DNA from: a virus
Strand: one strand, 5' to 3'
Length of the DNA: 34,302 nucleotides
IMG/VR virus record: IMGVR_UViG_3300027792_000044
Span: 1 to 34,302 of that record
Positions 7,191 to 15,557 of this stretch are shown here, in pieces. Both the position numbers and the translations under genes were made by a program. The notes under the pieces are model-generated. The model was not told where the DNA came from. It was given only the letters and a program-made list of their open reading frames with translations, and searched no databases. The stretch's first letter is position 1. Each line of letters begins with the position of its first letter.

Positions 7191-8270
7191 ATGATAGATT
7201 TGTCAATTATTAATGGATTATATAATAAGAATTTTAAGATTGCATTTATAAGCGATACACACTTAAATATATGGAGAAAAAACAATAGATTTTTTAAGCA
7301 TATAGATAGTATGTTTGAAAATTTTTATAAATTATGTGAAGGACAAAATATAGATATTATTGTACACTTAGGTGATTTGTTTGATAGTAAGCATGTTGTA
7401 GCTACCGAAGGTCTTATAAGGGTTGATAGAATTATTGAAAAGTTTGCAGCTCGTTGGCCGATGATTTTAATTCCAGGTAACCACGATATGGTAATGAACG
7501 ATGACACTGAAATAAATTTAGTTAGCAATTATAAAACCTATAACAATGTATTTGTTGCAGACAAATATTCTTGTATAAACTTAGGAGATAATATATTACA
7601 TTGCTTACCATATATAAAAAATAATTTAATAAATGAAATCAATAATATTAAAATTGATAATAAAAAAAATAATATACTATTAAGTCACTTGGGTGTTATT
7701 GGATTTAAGGTTCATGAAAATGCAAGTGAATATATAAATAATTCGATTGGACAAATTAAAAAAGGATACTTAAAAAAGTTTAATAAAGTTTTCCTTGGCC
7801 ATTATCATGGTTATCAAGATAACAACCATATCGTTTATGTTAGTGCCCCATTACAATCAAGACATGGTGACCAAAAAGATAAACATGGTTTTGTTATATA
7901 TAATACTTATGATGATAAATTTTCTTTTTATGAAAATGTCGCCACACCAAATTTTATAGAAACAACTCTTACAAAAGAGAATATATCAAAATTATTAAAA
8001 TTAAAAAATCATTATATTAAAATAGAGATAACAAAAAAGGTATCAAAAGATTTACTGATACAATTAAAAGCAAAATTATTAAGAAATAATTATGACATAA
8101 AATGGAAATATTCATTTCAAGAGTCTGAATCATTAGCAACAATAGATGGATGGAGTGATATAGTTTATGAGTCACCAGAAACTATTATAAAAAAATATAT
8201 AGATTATTTAGAAAAGAATGAAAAGTTACCATTCTCAAAAAAAGAAATACTAAAAGAAATATTTGATTAA
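7191..8270 (+). CDS. 47: Recombination endonuclease subunit, Mre11/SbcD-like (T4 gp47)
   Basis: A 359-residue metallophosphoesterase. The motifs appear in order: D22-T-H24, G61-D62-L-F-D, G96-N-H-D99, S165-H166, and G-H-Y-H at 203-206. These are the two-metal site of Mre11/SbcD/gp47 nucleases. With gp46 it forms the complex that resects double-strand ends, degrades host DNA and supports recombination-dependent replication. The ATG follows an AGGGAG site. The stop lies ten bases before the Rad50-like gene, in the conserved 47-46 order. Length is close to T4 gp47 (339 aa). No lesion is visible. Confidence 0.93.
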   Translation: MIDLSIINGLYNKNFKIAFISDTHLNIWRKNNRFFKHIDSMFENFYKLCEGQNIDIIVHLGDLFDSKHVVATEGLIRVDRIIEKFAARWPMILIPGNHDMVMNDDTEINLVSNYKTYNNVFVADKYSCINLGDNILHCLPYIKNNLINEINNIKIDNKKNNILLSHLGVIGFKVHENASEYINNSIGQIKKGYLKKFNKVFLGHYHGYQDNNHIVYVSAPLQSRHGDQKDKHGFVIYNTYDDKFSFYENVATPNFIETTLTKENISKLLKLKNHYIKIEITKKVSKDLLIQLKAKLLRNNYDIKWKYSFQESESLATIDGWSDIVYESPETIIKKYIDYLEKNEKLPFSKKEILKEIFD

Positions 8271-8279
8271 GGAAGTAAT

Positions 8280-10211
8280 ATGCTGACATTTCATAAAATA
8301 GAAATAGAAAATTTTTTATCATTCAAAGATAAACAAATCTTTGATTTCCACAAAAACGGAGTATATAGCATTGATGGAATAAATTTAGATAATATGGTTG
8401 ATGGCAACGATAACGATGTTACTAAGTATTCTATTGGTAGTGGTAAAAGTTCATTTACTATGGCCATTGGTTATGCTTTATGGGGGATAGTACAAAAAGA
8501 AGCAATAAGAAATATTAAAAAAGATAGAATTATAAATAAAGAAACAGGAAAAAATTTAAGAGTATCGTTAGATTTTAGTATCAATGGTAATACATATAAA
8601 ATAGAACGATATAGAAAACATAAAGAACATAAAAATTCATTATTTATTTGGGAAAAAATAAATAATGGTTGGAACAATTTATCTAAATTAGATTTAGATG
8701 TAACACAAGATTTAATAAATTCTATAGTGATATTAAACCCAACAACATTTCACAAATCTATATTACTCACACGAGAAGACTCTCAACAGTTTTTAGACTT
8801 TGGACCACCAGACCGTGGTAGAGTATTTGAAAATATAATACAACTAAGTAAACTAAAAGATTGGGGAGAAAAAATTAAAAAGAAAACAAAAGATACTGAA
8901 GAAGAATATTCTTTTGTTACATCAACATTAAATGGTTTTATTATAGCCAATAAAAACTATAAAGAACATATCGATGAAGAACTGTCCGAAATAAGCGCAA
9001 AAGAACAAAAGATTTTTAAGGAGTTAAAAGTGTTGCAAAAGAAAATGATAGCAATAACATCTTCTAATATAACTCCAGAAAAAATTATAGCAACGGCAGA
9101 AAAAATCTATAATACAATATTATCATTAAATATATATAATGAAAAAATAAATAACACTAATAAACAATTAAAACATGTATTAGATAATCTATTAAATACA
9201 AAAGATAGTATTAAAAGAGTGTCTGGATTATTAAATAATCTTAATAATAACTTGAGCACTTTACAACCTATAAAATGTTTTAATTGCGGGGAAATACAAA
9301 ACAAAAAAGAATACGAAGACAATAAAAAAACTTTAGTTAAAGATATAGATTCTTATAAAAAAGTATTAGATAAACTTAATAATGAAAAAGAAACTATACA
9401 ACAAACAGAATTACAATTAAAAAAAGAATTAAAAGAAGAAACAGACCAATGGAATTTGTATAAAAAAGAACTAAATGAATTAGAGCTACCAGCGGACCTA
9501 AAAAATATTGTAATAAATAATGCAAACAATAATAAACCAAATACAACAACAAATGAAATAAGAGAAATAAATCATAAAATAACATTAAAAAAACAAGAAC
9601 TAGAAAATCTTAAAAAGAATAATATATTAAAATTCAAAAACAAAATTAAACAGAACGAAAAAGAGTTAGTCTTATATAGAAAGAAAAAAGAAAAGATAGA
9701 AATCCGATTAAAAATATTAGACTTTTGGAAACAAACATTAGATATGGGAAATGAAAATTCTATGAAGCAACATATTATTGGAAGAGTAATTCCTATATTT
9801 AATAATTTATTACAACAGAATTTGGATTATGTTTATAACGGAAATATGTCTTTAATGTTTGATTCAAATTTTAGAGAAACTATGGTTTATAATGGAGAAG
9901 ATTATAATTATGATGAATTAAGTACAGGAGAAAAGGTAAAAATAAATTTGGCTATTAATTTTTCTATATTTGATATGACTAGAATAAATCTTTCTGGTTC
10001 TAATGTAATATTTCTTGATGAAGTATTTACAAATGTTGACCATTATACTATTGATGCCTTTATAAAACTAATTAAAAAGAAATATGCAAAGGATAGTGCG
10101 GTATATGTAATAAGCCATCAAGAGTCTGTCAAAGAATTATTAAAGCCGTTAAAAATTATAGAAATAGTTAAAGAAAATAATACAAGTAAAATTATAACAA
10201 AAGAAGGGTAA
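8280..10211 (+). CDS. 46: Recombination ATPase subunit, Rad50/SbcC-like (T4 gp46)
   Basis: A 643-residue SMC-like ATPase. Walker A is G-S-G-K-S-S (53-58). Long coiled-coil arms flank a zinc hook C333-F-N-C336. The C-terminal part has the signature L-S-T-G-E-K-V-K, Walker B V-I-F-L-D-E-V-F and a V-I-S-H-Q-E H-loop. The length is larger than T4 gp46 (560 aa), mostly through longer coils rich in Lys, Glu and Asn. It works with the upstream nuclease, tethering and processing DNA ends. The start is preceded by a GGAAG site a few bases after the stop of the nuclease gene, consistent with an operon. Confidence 0.94.
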   Translation: MLTFHKIEIENFLSFKDKQIFDFHKNGVYSIDGINLDNMVDGNDNDVTKYSIGSGKSSFTMAIGYALWGIVQKEAIRNIKKDRIINKETGKNLRVSLDFSINGNTYKIERYRKHKEHKNSLFIWEKINNGWNNLSKLDLDVTQDLINSIVILNPTTFHKSILLTREDSQQFLDFGPPDRGRVFENIIQLSKLKDWGEKIKKKTKDTEEEYSFVTSTLNGFIIANKNYKEHIDEELSEISAKEQKIFKELKVLQKKMIAITSSNITPEKIIATAEKIYNTILSLNIYNEKINNTNKQLKHVLDNLLNTKDSIKRVSGLLNNLNNNLSTLQPIKCFNCGEIQNKKEYEDNKKTLVKDIDSYKKVLDKLNNEKETIQQTELQLKKELKEETDQWNLYKKELNELELPADLKNIVINNANNNKPNTTTNEIREINHKITLKKQELENLKKNNILKFKNKIKQNEKELVLYRKKKEKIEIRLKILDFWKQTLDMGNENSMKQHIIGRVIPIFNNLLQQNLDYVYNGNMSLMFDSNFRETMVYNGEDYNYDELSTGEKVKINLAINFSIFDMTRINLSGSNVIFLDEVFTNVDHYTIDAFIKLIKKKYAKDSAVYVISHQESVKELLKPLKIIEIVKENNTSKIITKEG

Positions 10212-10215
10212 ATTT

Positions 10216-10347
10216 ATGTGGAAAAAATGTAAATTATGTAATAAAGAACATAAAAATACACATCTAGATTATTGCGATAAATGTTTTACAGAACTACAAA
10301 AACAAGAACAAAAACAAAATGCAAAGAATAAGAAAATCAAAAAATAA
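10216..10347 (+). CDS. Tiny zinc-ribbon protein, 43 aa
   Basis: A 43-codon frame starting four bases after the Rad50-like stop. It has two Cys-x-x-Cys pairs, C5-K-L-C8 and C20-D-K-C23, then a polar tail of Gln and Lys ending K-I-K-K. This is the minimal layout of a zinc ribbon. It overlaps the next gene by 29 bases in another frame; the start ATG of that gene lies inside the A-A-T-G of its own codons 35-36. The GAAGGG in the last codons of the upstream gene can serve as ribosome site. Such small zinc proteins in phages often bind nucleic acid or host polymerase, but no function can be assigned here. Confidence 0.6.
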   Translation: MWKKCKLCNKEHKNTHLDYCDKCFTELQKQEQKQNAKNKKIKK

Positions 10348-10759
10348 TATTCAATCATTGTTCTTAGGTATTTTTAGCGGGTTAATTGTTTTAAGTATTA
10401 TATTAATAAGTATATTTTATAGAACAAATAAAACTAAAAATGTTGAATTAAATGGTTATACTATTACGGCTTATTGCCCCGGATATTGTTGTAATAAATC
10501 TTGGGCCGGGCATGTTGTTGATGGTTCTACAATGGATTATTATATTAACAAAGGAGAAAATATTATTGCAGCAGATATATTCTTATTGCCATTAGGAACA
10601 ACAATAATATGGAATAACACAGAATATGTTGTTAGAGATATAGGTTCTAATATCAAAGGAAAACGATTAGATATATTATTAAAAACCCATAAAGATACAA
10701 TAGATTTTGGAATTAAATCAAATCAATCAATTATTATAAAAGATAAAGAGAATAATTAG
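10319..10759 (+). CDS. Membrane-anchored 3D-domain (double-psi beta-barrel) protein, possible cell-wall lytic enzyme
   Basis: A 146-residue protein with a basic N-terminus, one membrane helix (about 13-33) and a 3D domain. The domain shows T-A-Y-C-P-G-Y-C-C, then the three aspartates that name it: D86 (A-A-D), D107 (V-V-R-D-I-G-S) and D118 (I-K-G-K-R-L-D-I). The P-L-G-T turn at 91-94 is typical. 3D domains are the catalytic barrel of MltA-like lytic transglycosylases and of Firmicute wall proteins (YocH, YuiC and stationary-phase muralytic types). An N-in topology would place it outside the inner membrane, facing peptidoglycan. A strong terminator follows. It could be the phage's lysis enzyme (signal-arrest-like) or a wall-remodelling protein; no holin is recognised beside it. 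Confidence 0.85.
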   Translation: MQRIRKSKNNIQSLFLGIFSGLIVLSIILISIFYRTNKTKNVELNGYTITAYCPGYCCNKSWAGHVVDGSTMDYYINKGENIIAADIFLLPLGTTIIWNNTEYVVRDIGSNIKGKRLDILLKTHKDTIDFGIKSNQSIIIKDKENN

Positions 10760-10767
10760 TTCTCTTT
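10745..10767 (+). terminator. Rho-independent terminator after the 3D-domain gene
   Basis: An 8-bp inverted repeat AAAGAGAA / TTCTCTTT (10745-10752 and 10760-10767) with a 7-base loop overlaps the gene's last codons and runs into a T tract. It separates the recombination/3D operon from the following cluster of tagged genes. Confidence 0.65.
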
Positions 10768-10815
10768 TTTTATTTATACGTAAAATAATATTATATTTAA
10801 TTTATGGAATAATTA

Positions 10816-11748
10816 ATGAAAAAATATTTACAACATATTATTTATAATGAATGGATTGATGATATATATCCAAATAATGATTTGTATAAAAATTTATATA
10901 TGTTATATGAGTGGGAATATAAGTATCATAAAGTATCCAGGTCGGAACAGTTTCCACCAAGAATAGAAAGAATAAAACAATCAATAAAAACAAAAATGAC
11001 TCCAGTAATTAAAACTATTACTAAACAATTATCAATTGTTTTTAAGGAATGGTTAGATGAACATAATATAAATTCCGCTGAAGAGTGGGCTAAAAACAGA
11101 TATAAATATAAAGGTAATATTATAGATTTATTAGAAGTAATATTTAATGATAGCGCACGATATGCAGACCGCCATAAACTAGTGAAACAAATAATTATTG
11201 AATTATATGATGATATTTTTTATGATGAAATACAAGATTCAATACGTGACCATATAATTGAAACCATGCCAATTAATAGACAACATGTAATTAGAAGATT
11301 AGATTTGAAAAATCCATTAAATGGAATTCAATTTTTACGTTTAACCAAAATGAATTTACCTACTTTTATTTCTGATGCATTGAATAAAATTGAACGAATT
11401 GGTGGTGCAGAAATTTCACATATAGTTAATATTTTAGTAAATATTGGAAAAACAATGTTTAAGAATTGGCTTAAAACTTGGAATAAAAATAAAAAATTAG
11501 AATATGTAATAAATGATATTTCTAAAGCATATGATATGTTATTAAACTTAGATTTAAATGATTTTTCTAAAACAATAGCGGATTTAAATATAGTCTTAAA
11601 TATATCGCATTCAAATGGATATTTTTTGGAATATATATCGCAAGTACATCCTAATGTTACAAGACGTTCGTTAAGTTTTTTAAGTGATTTGCCACAACAA
11701 ATTTTAGATGAATGGGATAATGAATTAAAAAAAATGGTAGCTATGTAA
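10816..11748 (+). CDS. Unknown protein, 310 aa, first gene of the tagged cluster
   Basis: An unrecognised, mainly helical protein rich in Trp, Asn and Ile. The N-terminus M-K-K-Y-L-Q-H resembles the Tyr-Leu-Glu tag of its neighbours, but with Gln in place of Glu, so it may be a degenerate or uncut version. No signal peptide, membrane helix or catalytic motif stands out. It follows the terminator at 10745 by about 50 bases, so the cluster probably has its own promoter in between. The ribosome site is weak (GGAAT). Its TAA overlaps the ATG of the next gene (TAATG), indicating coupling. I infer a virion-associated or injected protein only from context. Confidence 0.6.
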   Translation: MKKYLQHIIYNEWIDDIYPNNDLYKNLYMLYEWEYKYHKVSRSEQFPPRIERIKQSIKTKMTPVIKTITKQLSIVFKEWLDEHNINSAEEWAKNRYKYKGNIIDLLEVIFNDSARYADRHKLVKQIIIELYDDIFYDEIQDSIRDHIIETMPINRQHVIRRLDLKNPLNGIQFLRLTKMNLPTFISDALNKIERIGGAEISHIVNILVNIGKTMFKNWLKTWNKNKKLEYVINDISKAYDMLLNLDLNDFSKTIADLNIVLNISHSNGYFLEYISQVHPNVTRRSLSFLSDLPQQILDEWDNELKKMVAM

Positions 11749-12053
11749 TGGAACTAAAATATTATATAGAAGATAGCACTATAGATTTTAATAATTGGAA
11801 TATTACAGATGTCTCAAAATGGTTTAATGATGCATTAAAAGATAGTTGGGAAATTATAAAAGGCAGCTACGAAGAGGGACAAGTTCATTTGAAAAAAGAC
11901 AGCATTAAGGCTGTAGTTTATTTTAGTAGTTCAACAAGTTATTATAAAAATCGATGTGGAGTTTATATTTTAAATGAATTTGATTTTGCGACAAAACTTA
12001 ATAATAAAAAATACAATTATGAATATATTAAAACAATTCTTGAAGAGGAATAA
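11748..12053 (+). CDS. Small tagged protein, 101 aa, candidate internal head protein
   Basis: No family is recognised. It opens M-E-L-K-Y-Y-I-E-D, with the Tyr-Ile-Glu tag at 6-8 shared with the four genes that follow. The body contains W-N-I-T-D-V-S-K-W-F-N-D-A and a central beta-like segment, suggesting a small mixed alpha/beta domain. It is translated by coupling (TAATG) from the 310-residue gene, and its own stop directly abuts the next ATG. The AGAGGAA in its last codons provides the ribosome site of that next gene. The tag is the main clue that it is packaged in the head and trimmed. Confidence 0.65.
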   Translation: MELKYYIEDSTIDFNNWNITDVSKWFNDALKDSWEIIKGSYEEGQVHLKKDSIKAVVYFSSSTSYYKNRCGVYILNEFDFATKLNNKKYNYEYIKTILEEE

Positions 12054-12593
12054 ATGTTTAAATTATATATAGAAGCTTTATTAAAAAATACACAAATAAA
12101 ACCATATGCGACAGCCAATACGTCAGTATATGTAACAATATATAAAAATCCTACTTCAGAAGAATTATTATCTTGTGATGAAGATACCCGCGGACTAATT
12201 GATAGCGATGGCAATTTATATGTTATAAGTAATGATGAAGCAATTCATATTGATATATTGCAAGGAATTGCAGATGAAATAAATGCATTTGATGATTTAG
12301 ATAAAGATGAAATGATAAAAAAAATAGAAGAAATAACACCCGAAGAAATTGGGTTCTTAACTGTTCAAAGAATAAGAGATACCAAAGCGTTTATGGCCGG
12401 GGAAAGTCTTAGTAATCTTGATGATATAGCGATAGAAAATGTTAATATACCTAATTATTATAAAAAATGTAAAATAAAAAATCCAAAATTTTTATTTTTT
12501 GTATGTTCTATTGATGAATTATCAAGATTTAGAAATGTAGCAGATACAGATATTGTAATAAGTAAATTAATGGATGAGTACGAATATGTTTAA
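12054..12593 (+). CDS. Tagged protein, 179 aa, paralogous motif with the next gene
   Basis: The protein begins M-F-K-L-Y-I-E-A, the clearest form of the shared tag (Tyr5-Ile6-Glu7, then Ala), which looks like a gp21-type cleavage site. Residues about 44-66 read R-G-L-I-D-S-D-G-N-L-Y-V-I-S followed by I-H-I-D-I-L. The next gene has the matching R-G-V-L...S-N-L-Y-V-I-D and H-D-A-I-L. Both also have a late K-(F/Y)-L-F-F motif. I therefore see the two as diverged duplicates or members of one phage family with an R-G-x-x-x-D-x-N-L-Y-V core. Function is unknown. Confidence 0.7.
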   Translation: MFKLYIEALLKNTQIKPYATANTSVYVTIYKNPTSEELLSCDEDTRGLIDSDGNLYVISNDEAIHIDILQGIADEINAFDDLDKDEMIKKIEEITPEEIGFLTVQRIRDTKAFMAGESLSNLDDIAIENVNIPNYYKKCKIKNPKFLFFVCSIDELSRFRNVADTDIVISKLMDEYEYV

Positions 12594-13257
12594 ATCATAT
12601 ATTGAATGGCTAACAAAAACAGAAAGAATTGAAGCCTTTAGAGGTGGTCAAACTAATTTAGATCCAAAATATAATATGGCTAATGATGATATATATTATA
12701 AAGGATATAATGCATTAAGAGGTAATGAATATGAAACTAACCCTTCGGATTTTTTACCATCAAAAGATTATAGAGGTGTTTTGACGGATAGTAATTTATA
12801 TGTTATAGACGCAGGTACTAATGTTCATGACGCTATATTAGAAACATTGGCTGCACATAAAAAGTTGTTTATTGAAATGTCAGAACTTAAAGCAGATTTT
12901 GCTTTAAATTTTCAAGACTCTTCTTGGCATCGGCCTGGTCGTAGTTGGGATAGTTTGGATTATTTTCTTTGCATTCAGTCTTCACCAAGAATGGTACAAA
13001 AAATAAAAGAATGGATAAAAAACAAAAAACTTATAGAAGCAATAGATTCAAAATATTTATTTTTTGGCAGTGAAAGTTATTTAGAAGGAAAACTAAATAG
13101 TCCAAAAATAAAAAATTATCAAAATATGTTAAAAAGAATATATCCCAATGGTAATGTAATATTAGTTCCAATAGCAGTTAGAAATGATTATGCTTTTGGC
13201 CATAACAGTTGGGAAATGCAAGATGTAATAAATGAAGTTATAAAGGCAATAAAATAA
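12586..13257 (+). CDS. Tagged protein, 223 aa, paralogue of the upstream gene
   Basis: I choose the ATG at 12586, not the one four codons earlier. With this start the protein begins M-F-K-S-Y-I-E-W, matching the M-F-K-L-Y-I-E-A of its neighbour, and GGATGAG sits 6-7 bases upstream. It overlaps the previous gene by eight bases. The core R-G-V-L-T-D-S-N-L-Y-V-I-D...H-D-A-I-L is shared with the 179-residue protein. A Trp/His-rich central part (S-S-W-H-R-P-G-R-S-W-D-S) is its own. The C-terminus has K-Y-L-F-F-G-S. Function is unknown; the tag suggests packaging into the head. Confidence 0.7.
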   Translation: MFKSYIEWLTKTERIEAFRGGQTNLDPKYNMANDDIYYKGYNALRGNEYETNPSDFLPSKDYRGVLTDSNLYVIDAGTNVHDAILETLAAHKKLFIEMSELKADFALNFQDSSWHRPGRSWDSLDYFLCIQSSPRMVQKIKEWIKNKKLIEAIDSKYLFFGSESYLEGKLNSPKIKNYQNMLKRIYPNGNVILVPIAVRNDYAFGHNSWEMQDVINEVIKAIK

Positions 13258-14105
13258 TGAGTAACCAAATATATATAGAGTCAGTTCTTGATTCTGTAAA
13301 AGAAACTTTAGTACCAGAGTTATTTGATAATAACAACAGATTTATACCTAAAGCAAAAGATTTTATTTTAGATATAATAAATCGGTGGAAAGAAAAAGTT
13401 TATCCAAGAATGAAAATTGAAGAAGTAATAGTGCTTGGTAGTTCTGTTACATATCAATATAATGATACAGCCGATGTAGATATAAATCTAAAAATAAGTA
13501 ATATTCCTAATAGTTTATATAAAGAACTTAGAAAAATATTGCCTAATGGTAATATGTTATTTAATACACAACATCCAATAAATTTCTTTTTGGTACTAGA
13601 TGATTATAATTTTGAAAATACTTTTGCCGCATATGATTTATTAAATGATGAATGGATTAAAAAACCACAGAAACAACATGTTAAAATTCCTTATAGTTAT
13701 ATATTAGAGATAGCTAAATTTTTTATGGCTGGCGTTGATAATAGAATTTCAGAATATGAACATGATAATAATGAACTAAAATATTATAAAGATTTATTAA
13801 GTTCAAATAAAGATAAAACAGAACAAGATGATATAAAACAAATTATTACTATAAAACATCAAGAAATGATGGCAGACTTAGATGCAATAAAAATAGCACA
13901 TAATGTAATTAAAGCTTTTAGAAAAGAAGCATTTGTAGACTCAGATACAAAAACAAAATATTTAATAAATATAGAAAATGATAATCCAAATTATTCAATA
14001 AATAATATGGTATATAAAATAATAGAAACCTCTGGCTATTTTGAAAAATTAGAAAAATATGAAAAATTACATAAAGCTTTGAAGGACAAAAATGATGAGG
14101 TTTAA
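13257..14105 (+). CDS. Tagged nucleotidyltransferase-fold protein, 282 aa
   Basis: The protein starts M-S-N-Q-I-Y-I-E-S, with the shared tag at 6-8. Residues 57-79 hold the Pol-beta-type nucleotidyltransferase signature: V-I-V-L-G61-S62-S, then D73-V-D75 at the usual spacing. A third acidic strand is probable in F-L-V-L-D115-D116. These residues bind two Mg ions and the NTP. The rest (about 155-282) is helical and unknown. The fold includes enzymes that add AMP, UMP or other nucleotides to proteins, RNA or antibiotics, and toxins such as MenA/AbiEii types. Substrate cannot be predicted. If the tag is a capsid-targeting signal, this would be an enzyme delivered with the DNA. It overlaps the start of the ankyrin gene by 14 bases. 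Confidence 0.8.
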   Translation: MSNQIYIESVLDSVKETLVPELFDNNNRFIPKAKDFILDIINRWKEKVYPRMKIEEVIVLGSSVTYQYNDTADVDINLKISNIPNSLYKELRKILPNGNMLFNTQHPINFFLVLDDYNFENTFAAYDLLNDEWIKKPQKQHVKIPYSYILEIAKFFMAGVDNRISEYEHDNNELKYYKDLLSSNKDKTEQDDIKQIITIKHQEMMADLDAIKIAHNVIKAFRKEAFVDSDTKTKYLINIENDNPNYSINNMVYKIIETSGYFEKLEKYEKLHKALKDKNDEV

Positions 14106-15519
14106 TAATTACTTAGAAGCAATAAGCCTGTCAAAAGCAAAGTATTATACTCGAATGTATAATAAAGATAAATATAATGATTGGTTTAATAATAAAAACC
14201 GAATATATATACCTCTTAAAACTATAGAAAATAAACCAATTAAAAACAAAAAAATAGAAAATTTATTATCTAAAGAAGGATATGATATTATTGATTATCA
14301 AGCTGGATATGCACAACCTAAAACTGGTAGTAAGAATATAATTAAAATAGGTAAATTATTAAAACGTCTTTTCCCTGAACAACCGGAACTTATTAAAATG
14401 TTTGAGTCAGACCCATTAAGAGCAGGCTCAAAAATGGAAAAAAAACAAATGGTTGTTATATCAAGACATCCAATAGATGTGGCGGGAATGAGCACAGATA
14501 GAAGATGGACATCGTGTATGAGTTTAATAGATGGATGTAACAAAAACAAAGTGAAATATGATGTCCGTGGCGGGTCTATTATTGCATATTTAATAAACGC
14601 AGATGATAAAAATATTAAAAATCCTATATCAAGAATTTTAATGAAACCATATTTTATAGTAAATGATAATAATGAACCAATAGAAGATAAAACTTTTTTA
14701 ATACCAGATAAACAATATGGCATACCTAATAAATTATTTTCACAAACAGTAATGGATTGGTTAAATGAAAAACAAGGTAAATTAGAGGGGATATTTAGAA
14801 TAGCAAATAAAAAAATATATACTGATAGTGGAAAACAACAAGTTGTATTTTTAAATAAAGAAGCACAAGAACTTATAAGAATGTATAGTAAAGGTAAAGA
14901 AGATTTTAAAAAGATAAAAGAAATAATTAATACAGCTGGTTTTATACCAGATAGAATTCAAACTGGATATGGAGAAACATTATTAAGTTTAGTTGTTAGA
15001 GATTGGCCAATAGATATTGTTGAAATGTTATTAAAAAAAGGTGCAGACCCAAATGTAATAGATACAATAAACAATACAACCCTAACAGATAAAATATTAT
15101 ATAATATTGACCCATGGCATCGGATAGTAGTAGCATATGATGATAAAAAATTTCAAGAAAAACAACAGAATGATGCATATCAAAAAATAAAACTACTTAT
15201 AAAATATGGGTTAGATATAAATAAAAAAATAAATAATATACCACCATTATATAGATTTGCAAGAATGATGCCATTTAAATTGTTTAAAGCTTTTATTGAA
15301 GAATTTAATGCCGATTATAAATATAAACTATTTAATACTATATCACTAATAGACATATTAAAACAAGAAGAACCTGATAAATTAACAAGTCAATTGCCAA
15401 CAAAAAACACAACGAATATAAAAAATATACACAATATAAAAGAAATAGAACTTATAAAAATGGTAGATAGAGATTTAAAAATAAATTACTTAAATGAGTT
15501 AAATAAAAAGGGAGCTTAA
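14092..15519 (+). CDS. Tagged ankyrin-repeat protein, 475 aa
   Basis: The start is at 14092 or 14095 (ATGATG), five or eight bases after AAGGA, giving M-M-R-F-N-N-Y-L-E-A with the shared tag at 7-9. Residues about 125-215 form a conserved-looking domain with R-W-T-S-C-M-S-L and G-S-I-I-A-Y-L-I-N-A-D-D...N-P-I-S-R-I-L. I have the impression of this domain from other large-phage proteins of unknown role but cannot name it. From about 300 there are ankyrin-type repeats: G-E-T-L-L-S-L-V-V-R, then I-V-E-M-L-L-K-K-G-A-D-P-N-V, then I-K-L-L-I-K-Y-G-L-D-I-N, and a weaker final repeat. Ankyrin repeats bind proteins, so a host target is plausible. The last codons form the left arm of the terminator hairpin. 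Confidence 0.8.
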   Translation: MMRFNNYLEAISLSKAKYYTRMYNKDKYNDWFNNKNRIYIPLKTIENKPIKNKKIENLLSKEGYDIIDYQAGYAQPKTGSKNIIKIGKLLKRLFPEQPELIKMFESDPLRAGSKMEKKQMVVISRHPIDVAGMSTDRRWTSCMSLIDGCNKNKVKYDVRGGSIIAYLINADDKNIKNPISRILMKPYFIVNDNNEPIEDKTFLIPDKQYGIPNKLFSQTVMDWLNEKQGKLEGIFRIANKKIYTDSGKQQVVFLNKEAQELIRMYSKGKEDFKKIKEIINTAGFIPDRIQTGYGETLLSLVVRDWPIDIVEMLLKKGADPNVIDTINNTTLTDKILYNIDPWHRIVVAYDDKKFQEKQQNDAYQKIKLLIKYGLDINKKINNIPPLYRFARMMPFKLFKAFIEEFNADYKYKLFNTISLIDILKQEEPDKLTSQLPTKNTTNIKNIHNIKEIELIKMVDRDLKINYLNELNKKGA

Positions 15520-15533
15520 ATTCAGCTCCCTTT
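15507..15533. terminator. Bidirectional terminator between convergent clusters
   Basis: A perfect 10-bp stem AAAGGGAGCT / AGCTCCCTTT (15507-15516 and 15524-15533) with a 7-base loop. It is followed by T-rich sequence on the plus strand and by TTTTTATTT on the minus strand. It should stop both the plus-strand tagged cluster and the minus-strand tail genes ending at 15558. Confidence 0.85.
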
Positions 15534-15557
15534 GTTGTCTTAAATATAATTAATATT

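Noticed and set aside
12574-12585. Earlier ATG for the second paralogue (adds M-S-T-N)
   Set aside because: No ribosome site fits it, and starting at 12586 gives the M-F-K-x-Y-I-E opening shared with the neighbouring gene.
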